NCBI RefSeq assembly: GCF_004362665.1
Contig: NZ_SNXR01000014.1
Span: forward strand, 349,030 to 413,029
DNA: 64,000 nt
Source: Flavobacterium dankookense
Lineage (GTDB): Bacteria > Bacteroidota > Bacteroidia > Flavobacteriales > Flavobacteriaceae
Direction of reading: 5' to 3'
Below the pieces are notes generated by a model. That model worked only from the letters and a program-made list of their open reading frames with translations. It did no database searches and had not been told where the DNA came from. The position numbers and the translations under genes were made by a program. This document shows, piece after piece, positions 25,750-34,275 of this stretch. Position 1 is the first letter of the stretch. Each line of letters starts with the position of its first letter.

Positions 25750-27132
25750 TTACTCCTTAATAAATTTTGTTTTAACGACATTGCCTAAGTTATCTTCAGC
25801 TGAAATAATATAAATTCCTGCCGCAATTTCACTAACTTCAATGGAACTTATTTGACTATTGTTTATATCTCGTTTTATGATTGTTTTTCCTGTGACATCA
25901 TGAATTCTAATTTTATTTAAAAAAGAAGTCGAATTATTTTTTATATTCAAAATTGATTTTGCAGGATTTGGGTAAATAGAAATAGACATTTTATCATATG
26001 ATGAAGTATTCAAAGATGTATCAATAACTCTGAATAATGAACCACCATTGAATACATAAAGTTCACCATTCAAACCTTCTCCAAAAGTTGTAATTACATT
26101 TGACGAATCAAAAGACCAAACTACTTCATTAGAGTCGTTTACGTAGCCAACTTCACCTGTGCAATAATCGGCAAATACATATTTGTTTTGTAAATCAGGA
26201 TAAGTAGTTCCTGTATAGAAAAAACCTCCAGTTATAGAACATCTGCCTGAGGCATGAGTATATTGCGAAATAGGAAACGTCATAGTATTACTTGGCGCAC
26301 AACCCGATGTTATATAAGCCGCATTTCCTTCATAACATCTCCAACCAAAATTCAATCCAGTATTTGGTAGTGGCGCAGCGACTTTGTTAATTTCTTCAAT
26401 TTCATTTTGACCAACATCGGCTATCCACAAATCTCCATTAAGTCTATTAAATGAAAATTTCCAAGGGTTTCGTAATCCAATAGCCCAAATTTCTTCTTTT
26501 CCAGCTTGACCAATATAGGGATTAGTAGGAGGAATTCCATAAAGTGTTCCAGAGTCTACATCAATTCTAAGCATTTTTCCGAGAAAAATTCTAGAAGGAA
26601 ATGATGGATCGATTGTCATATTTTGAGCAAAACCTTGTGGATCATCTCCTGAACCGCCATCGCCCATTCCAATATATAAATAACCGTCTGGTCCAAAACG
26701 CAATGTTCCACCATTATGATTAGAATAAGGTTGGTCAATCGTCATTAAAATTGTCCCTGTTGCATTAGCTATATCAGGATTAGAAGAAACAGAATATCTT
26801 GCAATTACCGTATCACCTGCAGTATTGGTGTAGTTTATAAAAAACAATCCATTAGTTGCATAATTAGGATGAAATGCTAATCCAAGCAATCCTTGTTCGC
26901 CACCGTTGCTTAATCCTGTTACTGTCAAAAATGGTGTTGCATTTGTAGTTCCGTTTGGATTAACAATTCGGATTAAACCACCTTTTTGAACAATAAATAA
27001 TCTAGCATCGTTAGGTGGATGAATGATTTCTACAGGAGATGAAAATCCAGAAGCAAAACTTTGCAAACCAATAGTTTGGGCAAATGAATTGAAGTAAAGA
27101 AAACAAATAAATAAAAGTATAATTTTTTTCAT
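25750..27132 (-). CDS. PQQ-type sugar dehydrogenase-like propeller with T9SS tail (copy 2)
   Basis: This 460-residue protein is clearly a paralogue of the downstream gene, with the same order throughout: signal peptide MKKIILLFICFLYFNSFAQ, the LLGLAFHPNYATNGLFFINY and DGYLYIGMGDGGSGDDP blades, EEIWAIGLRNPWKFSFNRL, and a type A T9SS tail (SISIYPNPAKSILNI to TKFIKE). It should be secreted by T9SS and may oxidise sugars or bind ligands with the propeller. The PNP motif and ending KE are classic for the sorting domain. It is the first of the tandem pair. Confidence 0.9.
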   Translation of the reverse strand: MKKIILLFICFLYFNSFAQTIGLQSFASGFSSPVEIIHPPNDARLFIVQKGGLIRIVNPNGTTNATPFLTVTGLSNGGEQGLLGLAFHPNYATNGLFFINYTNTAGDTVIARYSVSSNPDIANATGTILMTIDQPYSNHNGGTLRFGPDGYLYIGMGDGGSGDDPQGFAQNMTIDPSFPSRIFLGKMLRIDVDSGTLYGIPPTNPYIGQAGKEEIWAIGLRNPWKFSFNRLNGDLWIADVGQNEIEEINKVAAPLPNTGLNFGWRCYEGNAAYITSGCAPSNTMTFPISQYTHASGRCSITGGFFYTGTTYPDLQNKYVFADYCTGEVGYVNDSNEVVWSFDSSNVITTFGEGLNGELYVFNGGSLFRVIDTSLNTSSYDKMSISIYPNPAKSILNIKNNSTSFLNKIRIHDVTGKTIIKRDINNSQISSIEVSEIAAGIYIISAEDNLGNVVKTKFIKE

Positions 27133-27192
27133 AGTAGGTTGATTTTGTGTAAAGTTAAAAATAAAAACTTTATAATCAAATGGTTGTGAATT

Positions 27193-27221
27193 AAAAACGC
27201 AATCGGTTAGGATTGCGTTTT
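27193..27221 (-). terminator. Bidirectional hairpin between tRNA-Leu and propeller gene
   Basis: The stem AAAACGCAATC/GATTGCGTTTT with a GGTTAG loop is strong and has A and T tracts at its sides. It is the second of two hairpins downstream of tRNA-Leu. Confidence 0.7.
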
Positions 27222-27270
27222 GTGTTTATAGATTGTCTATGATTTTGTCTTTTGGATATATAAAAATAAA

Positions 27271-27298
27271 AAAACCTCCAAGTTTCCTTGAAGGTTTT
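27271..27298 (-). terminator. Terminator downstream of tRNA-Leu
   Basis: AAAACCT-CCAAG pairs with CTTG-AGGTTTT with one mismatch; on the minus strand a T-rich run follows. It starts 2 bases after the tRNA 3' end. Confidence 0.75.
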
Positions 27299-27299
27299 G

Positions 27300-27379
27300 T
27301 ACCCAGAGTGGGAATCGAACCCACACACTTTCGTACACGAGTTTGAGTCGTGCGCGTCTACCAATTCCGCCATCCGGGC
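27300..27379 (-). tRNA. tRNA-Leu(CAA)
   Basis: The minus strand gives a class II tRNA: acceptor GCCCGGA/TCTGGGT (with G-T wobbles), a D arm with AATTGGTAGACGC, and anticodon stem CACGA/TCGTG around loop CTCAAAC (anticodon CAA). A long variable arm TACGAAAGTGT and the T arm GTGGG-TTCGATT-CCCAC complete it. The discriminator is A; CCA is not encoded. Confidence 0.95.
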
Positions 27380-27587
27380 AAAGGATTGAATGGTGCTAAA
27401 ATTAGTAATTTTTAGAAAAAATTAATTACAAATTATAGCCATTCGAGCAAAATAAACGGTTATTATTACAACTAATTTAAAAAAACTAATTAAAATTTAA
27501 CCATATACAGATTGACAAATATCAATTTGTGGGTGCAAATGTAAATAATTTTTCTTCATTGATTCAAAAAAATAGTTAAAAATATAC

Positions 27588-27617
27588 TTTCACAGTCGGA
27601 TTTTATTCCTAAATTTG
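27588..27617 (+). promoter_or_regulatory. Promoter of prs
   Basis: A -33-like TTTC (27588-27591), an 18-bp spacer and a -7 TAAATTTG (27610-27617) match the Bacteroidetes consensus with one deviation. Transcription would start near 27624, leaving a leader of about 115 bases before prs. Confidence 0.55.
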
Positions 27618-27623
27618 CACCTC

Positions 27624-27739
27624 GTTAATACGAAACACAACTAACTAACTACACCCGAGGCAATTATACCCTAGAAGCTAATGACAAATGTCAAAGCCAA
27701 ATTGTATTAAGCGCAGCGGAATAAAAACAACAAATTAAA
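27624..27739 (+). other. Long 5' leader of prs
   Basis: This roughly 115-base untranslated stretch contains CACCCGAGGCAATTATACCC, GCTAATGACAAATGTCAAAG and AAGCGCAGCGG. Short complementary pieces (GGC/GCC, TGAC/GTCA, CAATT/AATTG) could fold, but I recognise no known riboswitch. The 5' part of the same gap (27380-27587) shows nothing further. Confidence 0.35.
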
Positions 27740-28681
27740 ATGTCACATCAAGAACCAGAAGCAAAAATATTTGCTTGTTCCCAAAGTGTCCATTTAGCGG
27801 AACAAATAGCCAAAAACTATGGAGTTTCGCTAGGTAAAGTTACGTTCTCAAGATTTAGTGATGGTGAATTCCAACCTTCGTTTGAAGAATCGATACGAGG
27901 ATTACGCGTTTTTATTGTTTGTTCCACTTTTCCAAGTGCAGACAATTTAATGGAATTATTGTTGATGATTGATGCCGCAAAAAGAGCGTCAGCCAGACAC
28001 GTAACTCCTGTAATTCCTTATTTTGGATATGCAAGACAAGATAGAAAAGACAAACCAAGAGTTCCAATTGGAGCAAAACTAGTAGCAAAATTATTAGAAA
28101 CTGCTGGTGCAACTCGAATTATGACGATGGATTTACATGCGGATCAAATTCAAGGATTTTTTGAAAAACCAGTTGATCATTTGTTTGCTTCAACAATCTT
28201 TTTGCCTTACGTTAAAGGATTGCAATTAGATAATTTGACAATTGCATCACCAGATATGGGTGGATCGAAAAGAGCTTATGCTTATTCTAAATTTCTAGAA
28301 TCTGATGTGGTAATTTGCTACAAACAAAGAAAAGCAGCAAATGTAATTGACACTATGGAGTTGATTGGTGAAGTTAAAGGAAGAAATGTTGTTTTGGTTG
28401 ATGATATGATTGACACCGGTGGAACATTAGCAAAAGCCGCTGATTTAATGATTGAAAAAGGTGCATTAAGTGTTAGAGCAATTTGTACTCATGCTATTCT
28501 TTCTGGTGATGCATACGAAAAGATTGAGAATTCAAAATTGACTGAATTGATAGTTACCGATTCTATTCCTTTAAAGAAAGAATCAAACAAAATAAGAGTG
28601 GTGAGTTGTGCGCCTCTTTTTGCAGAAGTAATGCACATGGTGCAACACAACAATTCCATCAGCGGTAAATTCCTGATGTAA
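27740..28681 (+). CDS. prs: Ribose-phosphate pyrophosphokinase
   Basis: This 313-residue enzyme makes PRPP from ribose 5-phosphate and ATP for purine, pyrimidine, histidine, tryptophan and NAD synthesis. Hallmarks are FSDGEFQPSFEESIRG near the N-terminus, YFGYARQDRKDKPR (ATP loop), MDLHADQIQGFF (metal-binding His), and the PRPP-binding VVLVDDMIDTGGTL. It is cytoplasmic and normal in length. It is followed 39 bases later by rplY, a common Bacteroidetes order, and both are probably on one transcript that ends at 29346-29379. Confidence 0.98.
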   Translation: MSHQEPEAKIFACSQSVHLAEQIAKNYGVSLGKVTFSRFSDGEFQPSFEESIRGLRVFIVCSTFPSADNLMELLLMIDAAKRASARHVTPVIPYFGYARQDRKDKPRVPIGAKLVAKLLETAGATRIMTMDLHADQIQGFFEKPVDHLFASTIFLPYVKGLQLDNLTIASPDMGGSKRAYAYSKFLESDVVICYKQRKAANVIDTMELIGEVKGRNVVLVDDMIDTGGTLAKAADLMIEKGALSVRAICTHAILSGDAYEKIENSKLTELIVTDSIPLKKESNKIRVVSCAPLFAEVMHMVQHNNSISGKFLM

Positions 28682-28720
28682 TTTAAAAAAGTATTTTTTT
28701 ATTAATTATATATTTATACA

Positions 28721-29326
28721 ATGAAATCGATTACGATTAAAGGATCAGAAAGAGAAAGCGTGGGCAAAGTTGCGACTAAAGCCATACGTAATGCTGGAAT
28801 GGTTCCTTGCGTTATTTACGGAGGAAGTCAACCAGTACATTTTGCAGCAGAAGAAAAAGCATTCAAAAGCTTGGTTTACACTCCAAACGCACACACTGTT
28901 GTAGTTGATTTGGGAGGAAAAACAACCAATGTTATTCTTCAAGACATTCAGTTTCACCCAGTTTCAGACAAAATTTTACACATTGATTTCTTTCAATTGA
29001 ATGAAAACAAAGAAATTATGATGGAAGTTCCAGTGAAAGTTGTTGGAACATCTCCAGGTGTTTTATTAGGTGGTGATTTACGTTTAAACTTAAGAAGAGT
29101 TAAAGTAAAAGCGTTACCAAAAAACCTTCCTGATTATGTTGAAGCTAACATTTCAGAGTTACAAATGGGTAACAAATTATATGTAACTAAATTAGCTACT
29201 AATAATTTCAAATTAATTCACCCTGATAATACTGTTATTGCTCAAGTGAAGATTTCACGTGCTGCAATGAAAGCTGCTCAAGAAGCTGCAAAAGCAGAAA
29301 AAGGTGGAGCAAAAAAGAAAAAATAA
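28721..29326 (+). CDS. rplY: 50S ribosomal protein L25 (CTC form)
   Basis: This 201-residue protein binds 5S rRNA in the large subunit. The N-terminal L25 domain ([28 protein letters not shown]) is followed by the C-terminal beta domain of the long CTC/TL5 form ([39 protein letters not shown]). A Lys/Ala-rich tail ends GGAKKKK. It lies in the prs-rplY-pth cluster. Confidence 0.97.
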   Translation: MKSITIKGSERESVGKVATKAIRNAGMVPCVIYGGSQPVHFAAEEKAFKSLVYTPNAHTVVVDLGGKTTNVILQDIQFHPVSDKILHIDFFQLNENKEIMMEVPVKVVGTSPGVLLGGDLRLNLRRVKVKALPKNLPDYVEANISELQMGNKLYVTKLATNNFKLIHPDNTVIAQVKISRAAMKAAQEAAKAEKGGAKKKK

Positions 29327-29345
29327 TTTTCAAAAAGCTTATTAC

Positions 29346-29379
29346 AAAAAAGCATCAGTTTATAACTGGTGCTTTTTTT
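29346..29379 (+). terminator. Terminator after rplY
   Basis: AAAAAAGCATCAGTT pairs with AACTGGTGCTTTTTT (one wobble pair), loop TAT, then T-rich sequence. It closes the prs-rplY transcript. Confidence 0.85.
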
Positions 29380-29464
29380 ATTTTACAGCCAATTGCGCTA
29401 TTTTTGTACTATGAATTGGCTCAATAGTTTTTTTGGCAATAAGAAGAAAGAAGAAATACATTCC

Positions 29465-30031
29465 ATGAAAAAGTTTTTAATTGTTGGTCTAGGCAACATT
29501 GGTTCCGAGTATGCCAACACACGTCATAATATCGGCTTTAAAGCATTAGATTATCTTGCTGAAAAAGAAAATTTATCTTTTCAAACATTGAAATTAGGTG
29601 ATGTGGCTGAGTTTAACATCAAAGGAAGAAAGCTAATTTTGCTAAAACCAAGTACTTATATGAACTTGAGCGGAAAAGCGGTTAAGTATTGGATGGAGAA
29701 AGAAAATATTGAAAAAGAAAACATATTGATAATCACTGACGATTTGAATTTATCATTTGGAACCATTAGAATAAAAGCGAAAGGTAGTGATGGTGGACAC
29801 AATGGTTTGAAAAACATTCAAGCTGTCCTCAATTCCGTTGAGTATCCTAGATTTCGATTTGGAATAAGTGATCAATTTAAAAAAGGACAACAAGTTGATT
29901 ATGTTTTAGGAGAATGGGATGAAGAAGAAAAATCTAAACTTCCTGAAAGATTTGAAGTCATCAAAAACGCAATCCAATCTTTTGCACTCGCAGGATTGAA
30001 CAATACAATGAATGAATATAATGGCAAATAA
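29465..30031 (+). CDS. pth: Peptidyl-tRNA hydrolase
   Basis: This enzyme releases peptides from peptidyl-tRNA dropped by ribosomes. From the ATG at 29465 it has 188 residues: KKFLIVGLGNIGSEYANTRHNIGF (catalytic His in TRHN), LLKPSTYMNLSGKAV, ITDDLNLSFGTIRIKAKGSDGGHNGLK. In-frame ATGs also exist at 29411 (giving MNWLNSFFGNKKKEE...) and 29369. A -7-like TATTTTTG at 29399-29406 would put the transcript start near 29412, which favours the 29465 start with a short leader, but the 29411 start is possible. It ends at a perfect bidirectional terminator shared with the convergent protease gene. Confidence 0.95.
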   Translation: MKKFLIVGLGNIGSEYANTRHNIGFKALDYLAEKENLSFQTLKLGDVAEFNIKGRKLILLKPSTYMNLSGKAVKYWMEKENIEKENILIITDDLNLSFGTIRIKAKGSDGGHNGLKNIQAVLNSVEYPRFRFGISDQFKKGQQVDYVLGEWDEEEKSKLPERFEVIKNAIQSFALAGLNNTMNEYNGK

Positions 30032-30061
30032 AAAAAGTCCCGAAAATTTCGGGACTTTTTT
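30031..30061. terminator. Bidirectional terminator between pth and M43 protease gene
   Basis: A nearly perfect palindrome pairs AAAAAGTCCCGAAA with TTTCGGGACTTTTT around a single A, giving a hairpin with U runs in both directions between convergent genes. Confidence 0.9.
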
Positions 30062-30078
30062 ATTATGTGAAATTAAAA

Positions 30079-31359
30079 CTATTTGATAATAATTTTTTCA
30101 GTTGTAATCACACTTCCACTTTTAACATTCACAAAATACAAACCACTACTTGGTTTATCTAATGTAATTTCTTGTGATAAATTAGAAGATAAAGTATAAT
30201 AGTTTTCATAAACCATTCTTCCAGAAACATCAAAAATCTCTACAGAATAATCATTTGACAAATCTTTAAATTGAATGGTAAATGAACCATTATTAGGATT
30301 TGGAGCAATAGTGAAATTGTTTTTTACCACCTCATTATTTGACAAAGTGTTTGTTCTGATTTGACCAGCAATAGTATTGTATCTAGCTAACATTCTTGTA
30401 GCCTGACCTGGCGTAAACATATACATACAATTATCATTTGTATAATCCATATAATTCATCGATAAAGCTCTTTGACCAGAAGTACAACTCATAACTGTTG
30501 ATGGGTTTGGACAACCGCCAGTAGCGTTAGTTTGCGGAGGTGTGTCACAAATACCATCACCAACAGGATTATTAACATTATAAACAGCACAATTTGTTTC
30601 ACCACAGCCATTGAAAGTATGGTCTAGATTAAAATAATGCCCAAGTTCATGCGTAAGTGTTCTTCCTTTATTATATGGTGCGCCAGGTACATAATCTGTA
30701 CAACCTGCTCCTGAACCAAAAGCCTCAGTATCAATCACAACCGTATGTCCTTGATTAGGTGAGCCACCAAGAACTGAATAACCTAAATTACCGTTAGCAT
30801 ATCTAACAACTATATTTACATACCCTGTCCATGTAAAATCCTGATCAGCACCATTTAAAAAATCAGTTCCAAAAGTAACAGCGACTGTTCCATTCGCAAT
30901 TCCTGCTGCTGCTGGATGATTTTGTGTAGCTAAAACAAACTCAACATCAATACTTCCAACACCATTTACCATTGGAAAAAGAGATGAAACATTATTCCAA
31001 TTAGAGACATCAGTATTTGTAGCGTTATAATCGGCATTTAGAATATTCACTTGGTTTTGAGCCAAATTCCTCAAACACGTTTTTAATGCAGCAGAAGCAT
31101 TAGTAGCAACAGAAGGATAATGAACAGCAATAGGTATTCTAATAGTAGCATTTACATTTTCATTTGTTTCACCGCTTCTATAAGTTCTATTTGAAAGTTT
31201 TTCTAACTCTATTTGAAATTTTTGTTGATCCTTTAGATATGCTTCCTTTTGAATAGGGTCAGACATTATTTGTTGCATTTTTTGTTCCATACCACAAGTC
31301 CTCTGCGCATTAACTGCAACTGTAGTTAAAAGGAAAAAAGATAAAATAATTTTCTTCAT
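30079..31359 (-). CDS. Secreted M43-like zinc metalloprotease with T9SS tail
   Basis: This 426-residue protein has a signal peptide (MKKIILSFFLLTTVAVNAQ), then a pro-region and a metzincin catalytic domain of the pappalysin (M43) type. The zinc motif is HELGHYFNLDH, with H237, E238, H241 and H247; the usual Gly three residues before the last His is Asn here. A downstream SMNYMDYTNDNCMYMFTPGQ supplies the Met-turn. Cysteines in the insert (CADT-style CDTPPQT, NGCGETNC) suggest disulfides. The last 75 residues (FTIAPNPNNGSFTI to TTEKIIIK) are a T9SS type A tail. It should be exported as a surface or extracellular protease. The gene is monocistronic. Confidence 0.92.
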   Translation of the reverse strand: MKKIILSFFLLTTVAVNAQRTCGMEQKMQQIMSDPIQKEAYLKDQQKFQIELEKLSNRTYRSGETNENVNATIRIPIAVHYPSVATNASAALKTCLRNLAQNQVNILNADYNATNTDVSNWNNVSSLFPMVNGVGSIDVEFVLATQNHPAAAGIANGTVAVTFGTDFLNGADQDFTWTGYVNIVVRYANGNLGYSVLGGSPNQGHTVVIDTEAFGSGAGCTDYVPGAPYNKGRTLTHELGHYFNLDHTFNGCGETNCAVYNVNNPVGDGICDTPPQTNATGGCPNPSTVMSCTSGQRALSMNYMDYTNDNCMYMFTPGQATRMLARYNTIAGQIRTNTLSNNEVVKNNFTIAPNPNNGSFTIQFKDLSNDYSVEIFDVSGRMVYENYYTLSSNLSQEITLDKPSSGLYFVNVKSGSVITTEKIIIK

Positions 31360-31544
31360 TTTTATAATAGTTTTTTTTAAGACTTCAAATTTAATAATTT
31401 GAAGTTAATTATTTTTAATAATTTAAGTAAAAAATCATTTTTATCGGATAATCAGATGATTATTGTAGTTTTAATATTAAAAATACTATTCAATTTTTGC
31501 AAAAAATATAAATCTTTGTAAGACGGTAAATTAAATTATTACCT

Positions 31545-31552
31545 TATTTTTG
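31545..31552 (+). promoter_or_regulatory. Putative -7 element of ribF
   Basis: TATTTTTG fits the consensus 14 bases before the TTG start of ribF; a TTTG at 31515-31518 is 26 bases upstream, longer than normal spacing. The leader would be only a few bases. Confidence 0.4.
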
Positions 31553-31566
31553 CAAAAAAACAACTT

Positions 31567-32499
31567 TTGAAAATTTATCAATCTATCTCTGATTTTTTTT
31601 GCAATAAAAAAACAATTATTACCATTGGAACTTTTGATGGTGTTCACATTGGGCACAAAAAAATTTTAGAGAAAATAACTCAACATTCCAATCAAAATAA
31701 ATTTGAATCTATAGTACTTACGTTTTTTCCTCATCCAAGGATTGTTTTACAAACTGGTTTAGATATGAAGCAGCTCAATACTATTAATGAAAAAGTAAGT
31801 TTAATTAGAAATGTAGGTATTGACAATTTAGTTATTCATCCGTTTGACAAAGTGTTTTCGCAGTTAACAGCGGAAGATTTTGTGAAAAAAGTTTTGGTTG
31901 ATAAATTCAATATTCAGAAAATTATTATTGGACATGACCATAGATTTGGAAAAAATAGGACAGCTGACATTAATGATTTAATTGCTTTTGGTAAAAAATA
32001 CAACTTTGAAGTAGAACAAATTACAGCAGAAGAAATCGAAGAAGTTGCAATTAGTTCAACAAAAATTAGAAATGCTCTTTCAGAAGGAAACATAAAATTA
32101 GCCAATAAGTATTTAGGATACAATTACACTATTAATGGAATTGTAATAAAGGGAAATCAACTCGGAAGAACTATAGGTTTTCCAACTGCAAATATCGAAA
32201 TCAAAGAAGATTATAAACTTGTTCCTCTGAATGGCGTTTATATTGTCCAAACATTGATTGACAATGAAATTGTTTTTGGTATGATGAACATAGGGACTAA
32301 ACCCACTGTTGGCGGAACATCTCAGTCAATAGAAGTTCATTTTTTTGATTTTAATGATGATATTTATGATAAAACTATTGAAATTTCATTTTTAGAAAGA
32401 ATTCGCGATGAGCAAAAATTTGAATCGATTGAATTGTTAAAAAAACAACTTTCCGATGACAAATTACAATCACTAAAGTTTATCTCTGAAAATTTTTGA
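31567..32499 (+). CDS. ribF: Bifunctional riboflavin kinase/FAD synthetase (TTG start)
   Basis: This 310-residue enzyme phosphorylates riboflavin to FMN and adenylates FMN to FAD. The N-terminal nucleotidyltransferase half has TIGTFDGVHIGHKKIL and the IIIGHDHRFGKNRTADI stretch; the C-terminal kinase half has the flavokinase signature GRTIGFPTANI and LNGVYIVQT. The start codon is TTG: the frame reads TTG AAA ATT TAT CAA and no in-frame ATG precedes the conserved FDGVHIGH segment. Length from this start is normal. It is alone on its transcript as far as I can see. Confidence 0.96.
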   Translation: MKIYQSISDFFCNKKTIITIGTFDGVHIGHKKILEKITQHSNQNKFESIVLTFFPHPRIVLQTGLDMKQLNTINEKVSLIRNVGIDNLVIHPFDKVFSQLTAEDFVKKVLVDKFNIQKIIIGHDHRFGKNRTADINDLIAFGKKYNFEVEQITAEEIEEVAISSTKIRNALSEGNIKLANKYLGYNYTINGIVIKGNQLGRTIGFPTANIEIKEDYKLVPLNGVYIVQTLIDNEIVFGMMNIGTKPTVGGTSQSIEVHFFDFNDDIYDKTIEISFLERIRDEQKFESIELLKKQLSDDKLQSLKFISENF

Positions 32500-32627
32500 T
32501 TTTATAACCCACTCTTTTTCGGAAATAAAACAAATCTAATCATTATGTTAAAATATTGATAATCAATATTATTTAGTTTAAATTTGATAGTGCTATTTAC
32601 TTTTTTTAATCAAAAAAACTACTCACT

Positions 32628-33065
32628 ATGAAATTACCAAAAGAACTTATCAACGGAATATTGATTGCATTAGGTATAGCTGGCTTTTTTCTAATTATGG
32701 AATTACTCGGATTATCGAATAATTATTATTTAAGAGTTTTAAATGTTTTGTTTGTTTTTTACGGTGTAAATCGCACCATTAGACAAAATATTATCGAGGG
32801 AAAATCAGGTCATCTAACCAACTTGCTTTCGGCAGGATTTACAGCTTTAATTGGAGTTAGTATCAGTATTGCTGGTCTTTTATTTTACATCTACAATAAA
32901 GGTGGAACAGCCTATATTAACAATCTATCGGAACAATTCTTATTTGGTGGTGCAACCGTAAATGAATATTGTTTTGGACTTTTGTTTGAAGGTCTTGCAT
33001 CTTCTATGATTGTAATTTTTATTACACTTCAATTTTGGCAAAGTAAAACTCAATTAGATGAATGA
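32628..33065 (+). CDS. Small membrane protein (DUF4199-like)
   Basis: This 145-residue protein has about four predicted membrane helices: residues 9-28 (GILIALGIAGFFLIMEL), 32-49, 68-92 (LLSAGFTALIGVSISIAGLLF), and 112-137 (FGLLFEGLASSMIVIFITLQF). The arrangement resembles the Bacteroidetes DUF4199 membrane family, but no strong motif lets me be sure. The function is unknown. It lies between ribF and bioB. Confidence 0.6.
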   Translation: MKLPKELINGILIALGIAGFFLIMELLGLSNNYYLRVLNVLFVFYGVNRTIRQNIIEGKSGHLTNLLSAGFTALIGVSISIAGLLFYIYNKGGTAYINNLSEQFLFGGATVNEYCFGLLFEGLASSMIVIFITLQFWQSKTQLDE

Positions 33066-33084
33066 ACGATAAATCGTTTCAGGT

Positions 33085-33115
33085 TTTGATACTTTAGAAC
33101 AATTGCCTATTTTTG
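33085..33115 (+). promoter_or_regulatory. Promoter of bioB
   Basis: A perfect -33 TTTG (33085-33088), a 19-bp spacer and a perfect -7 TATTTTTG (33108-33115) precede bioB. Transcription would start near 33122, so the in-frame ATG at 33113 lies upstream of the transcript and the ATG at 33137 is the start. Confidence 0.7.
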
Positions 33116-33136
33116 ATGCCATATATATTCGTCATT

Positions 33137-34222
33137 ATGAGCATCACAAAACACAATTGGACTAGAGAAGAAATTATTGCAATTTATAACAAACCCATGA
33201 TGGATTTGCTTTATGAAGCAGCAACTATTCACAGAGAAAATCATGATCCAAATGTAGTTCAAGTTTCTACTTTGTTATCTATAAAAACAGGTGGTTGTCC
33301 TGAAGATTGTGGCTATTGTCCACAAGCTGCTCGTTATCACACAGAGATTGAAGGAAATGATTTAATGTCTGTTCAGCAAGTAAAAGCACAAGCTTTGAGA
33401 GCAAAATCATCAGGCTCATCGAGAGTTTGTATGGGTGCAGCTTGGCGAAATGTAAAAGATGGTGAAGAATTTGACCAAGTTTTAGAAATGGTTCGTACAA
33501 TCAATAAACTAGATATGGAAGTTTGTTGTACGCTAGGAATGATAACTGAAAATCAGGCAAAACGATTAGCGGAAGCTGGTTTATATGCTTATAATCATAA
33601 TCTTGACACTTCAGAAGATTATTATAAAGAGGTAATTTCTACTCGAGCTTTTGATGACAGATTGCAAACGATAGAAAATGTTAGAAAAACTAACGTAACA
33701 GTTTGTAGCGGTGGAATTATTGGAATGGGAGAAAGTATTGAAGACAGAGCAGGAATGCTTGTGGCACTTTCTAGTTTAAATCCACAACCTGAATCGGTTC
33801 CGATTAACGCATTAGTTGCTGTTGAAGGAACTCCAATGGAAGATCAAAAACCAGTTGAAATTTGGGAAATGATTAGAATGGTTGCTACTACTAGAATTGT
33901 TATGCCAGAAACACAAGTCCGCCTTTCGGCTGGAAGAACAGAAATGAGTCGTGAAGGACAAGCGATGTGTTTCTTTGCAGGTGCCAATTCTATTTTTGCT
34001 GGAGATAAATTATTAACTACTCCAAATCCTGATGTTAACGAAGACATGAAAATGTTTGAAATGCTTGGATTAATTCCTCAAAAACCATTTATAAAAGTAA
34101 TGCAACCTACAACTGTTGAGGCAGAAGATTCTCAATTCAAACCATTGGGTGAAAAACCAAAGTGGACAAGACCTGGTCATACTATTGAAAGAAATTTAGA
34201 AGCTTCAACTAAAGGGAAATAA
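33137..34222 (+). CDS. bioB: Biotin synthase
   Basis: This radical-SAM enzyme inserts sulfur into dethiobiotin to form biotin. It has 361 residues from the ATG at 33137. The [4Fe-4S] motif CPEDCGYCPQ lies in KTGGCPEDCGYCPQAARYHT. Other family marks are VCMGAAWRN, YNHNLDTSEDYY (substrate-binding), CSGGIIGMGE, and the Arg in RLSAGRTEMS that helps hold the [2Fe-2S] cluster together with conserved cysteines. The other biotin genes are not nearby. It ends at a bidirectional terminator. Confidence 0.97.
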   Translation: MSITKHNWTREEIIAIYNKPMMDLLYEAATIHRENHDPNVVQVSTLLSIKTGGCPEDCGYCPQAARYHTEIEGNDLMSVQQVKAQALRAKSSGSSRVCMGAAWRNVKDGEEFDQVLEMVRTINKLDMEVCCTLGMITENQAKRLAEAGLYAYNHNLDTSEDYYKEVISTRAFDDRLQTIENVRKTNVTVCSGGIIGMGESIEDRAGMLVALSSLNPQPESVPINALVAVEGTPMEDQKPVEIWEMIRMVATTRIVMPETQVRLSAGRTEMSREGQAMCFFAGANSIFAGDKLLTTPNPDVNEDMKMFEMLGLIPQKPFIKVMQPTTVEAEDSQFKPLGEKPKWTRPGHTIERNLEASTKGK

Positions 34223-34240
34223 TTAAATTTTTACCATCAT

Positions 34241-34274
34241 AAAAAAAGGTCTTGAAAATTTCAAGACCTTTTTT
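34241..34274. terminator. Bidirectional terminator between bioB and giant T9SS gene
   Basis: A long perfect stem AAAAAAGGTCTTGAAA/TTTCAAGACCTTTTTT ends both convergent transcripts. Confidence 0.9.
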
Positions 34275-34275
34275 G

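Noticed and set aside
27191..27373. 60-residue minus-strand ORF starting MAELVDAHDSNSC
   Set aside because: It lies over tRNA-Leu and its terminators; such ORFs are common false calls on tRNA genes.
29369..29464. N-terminal extension of pth
   Set aside because: The probable -7 box at 29399-29406 places transcription start near 29412; the extension remains possible from 29411 but not from 29369.
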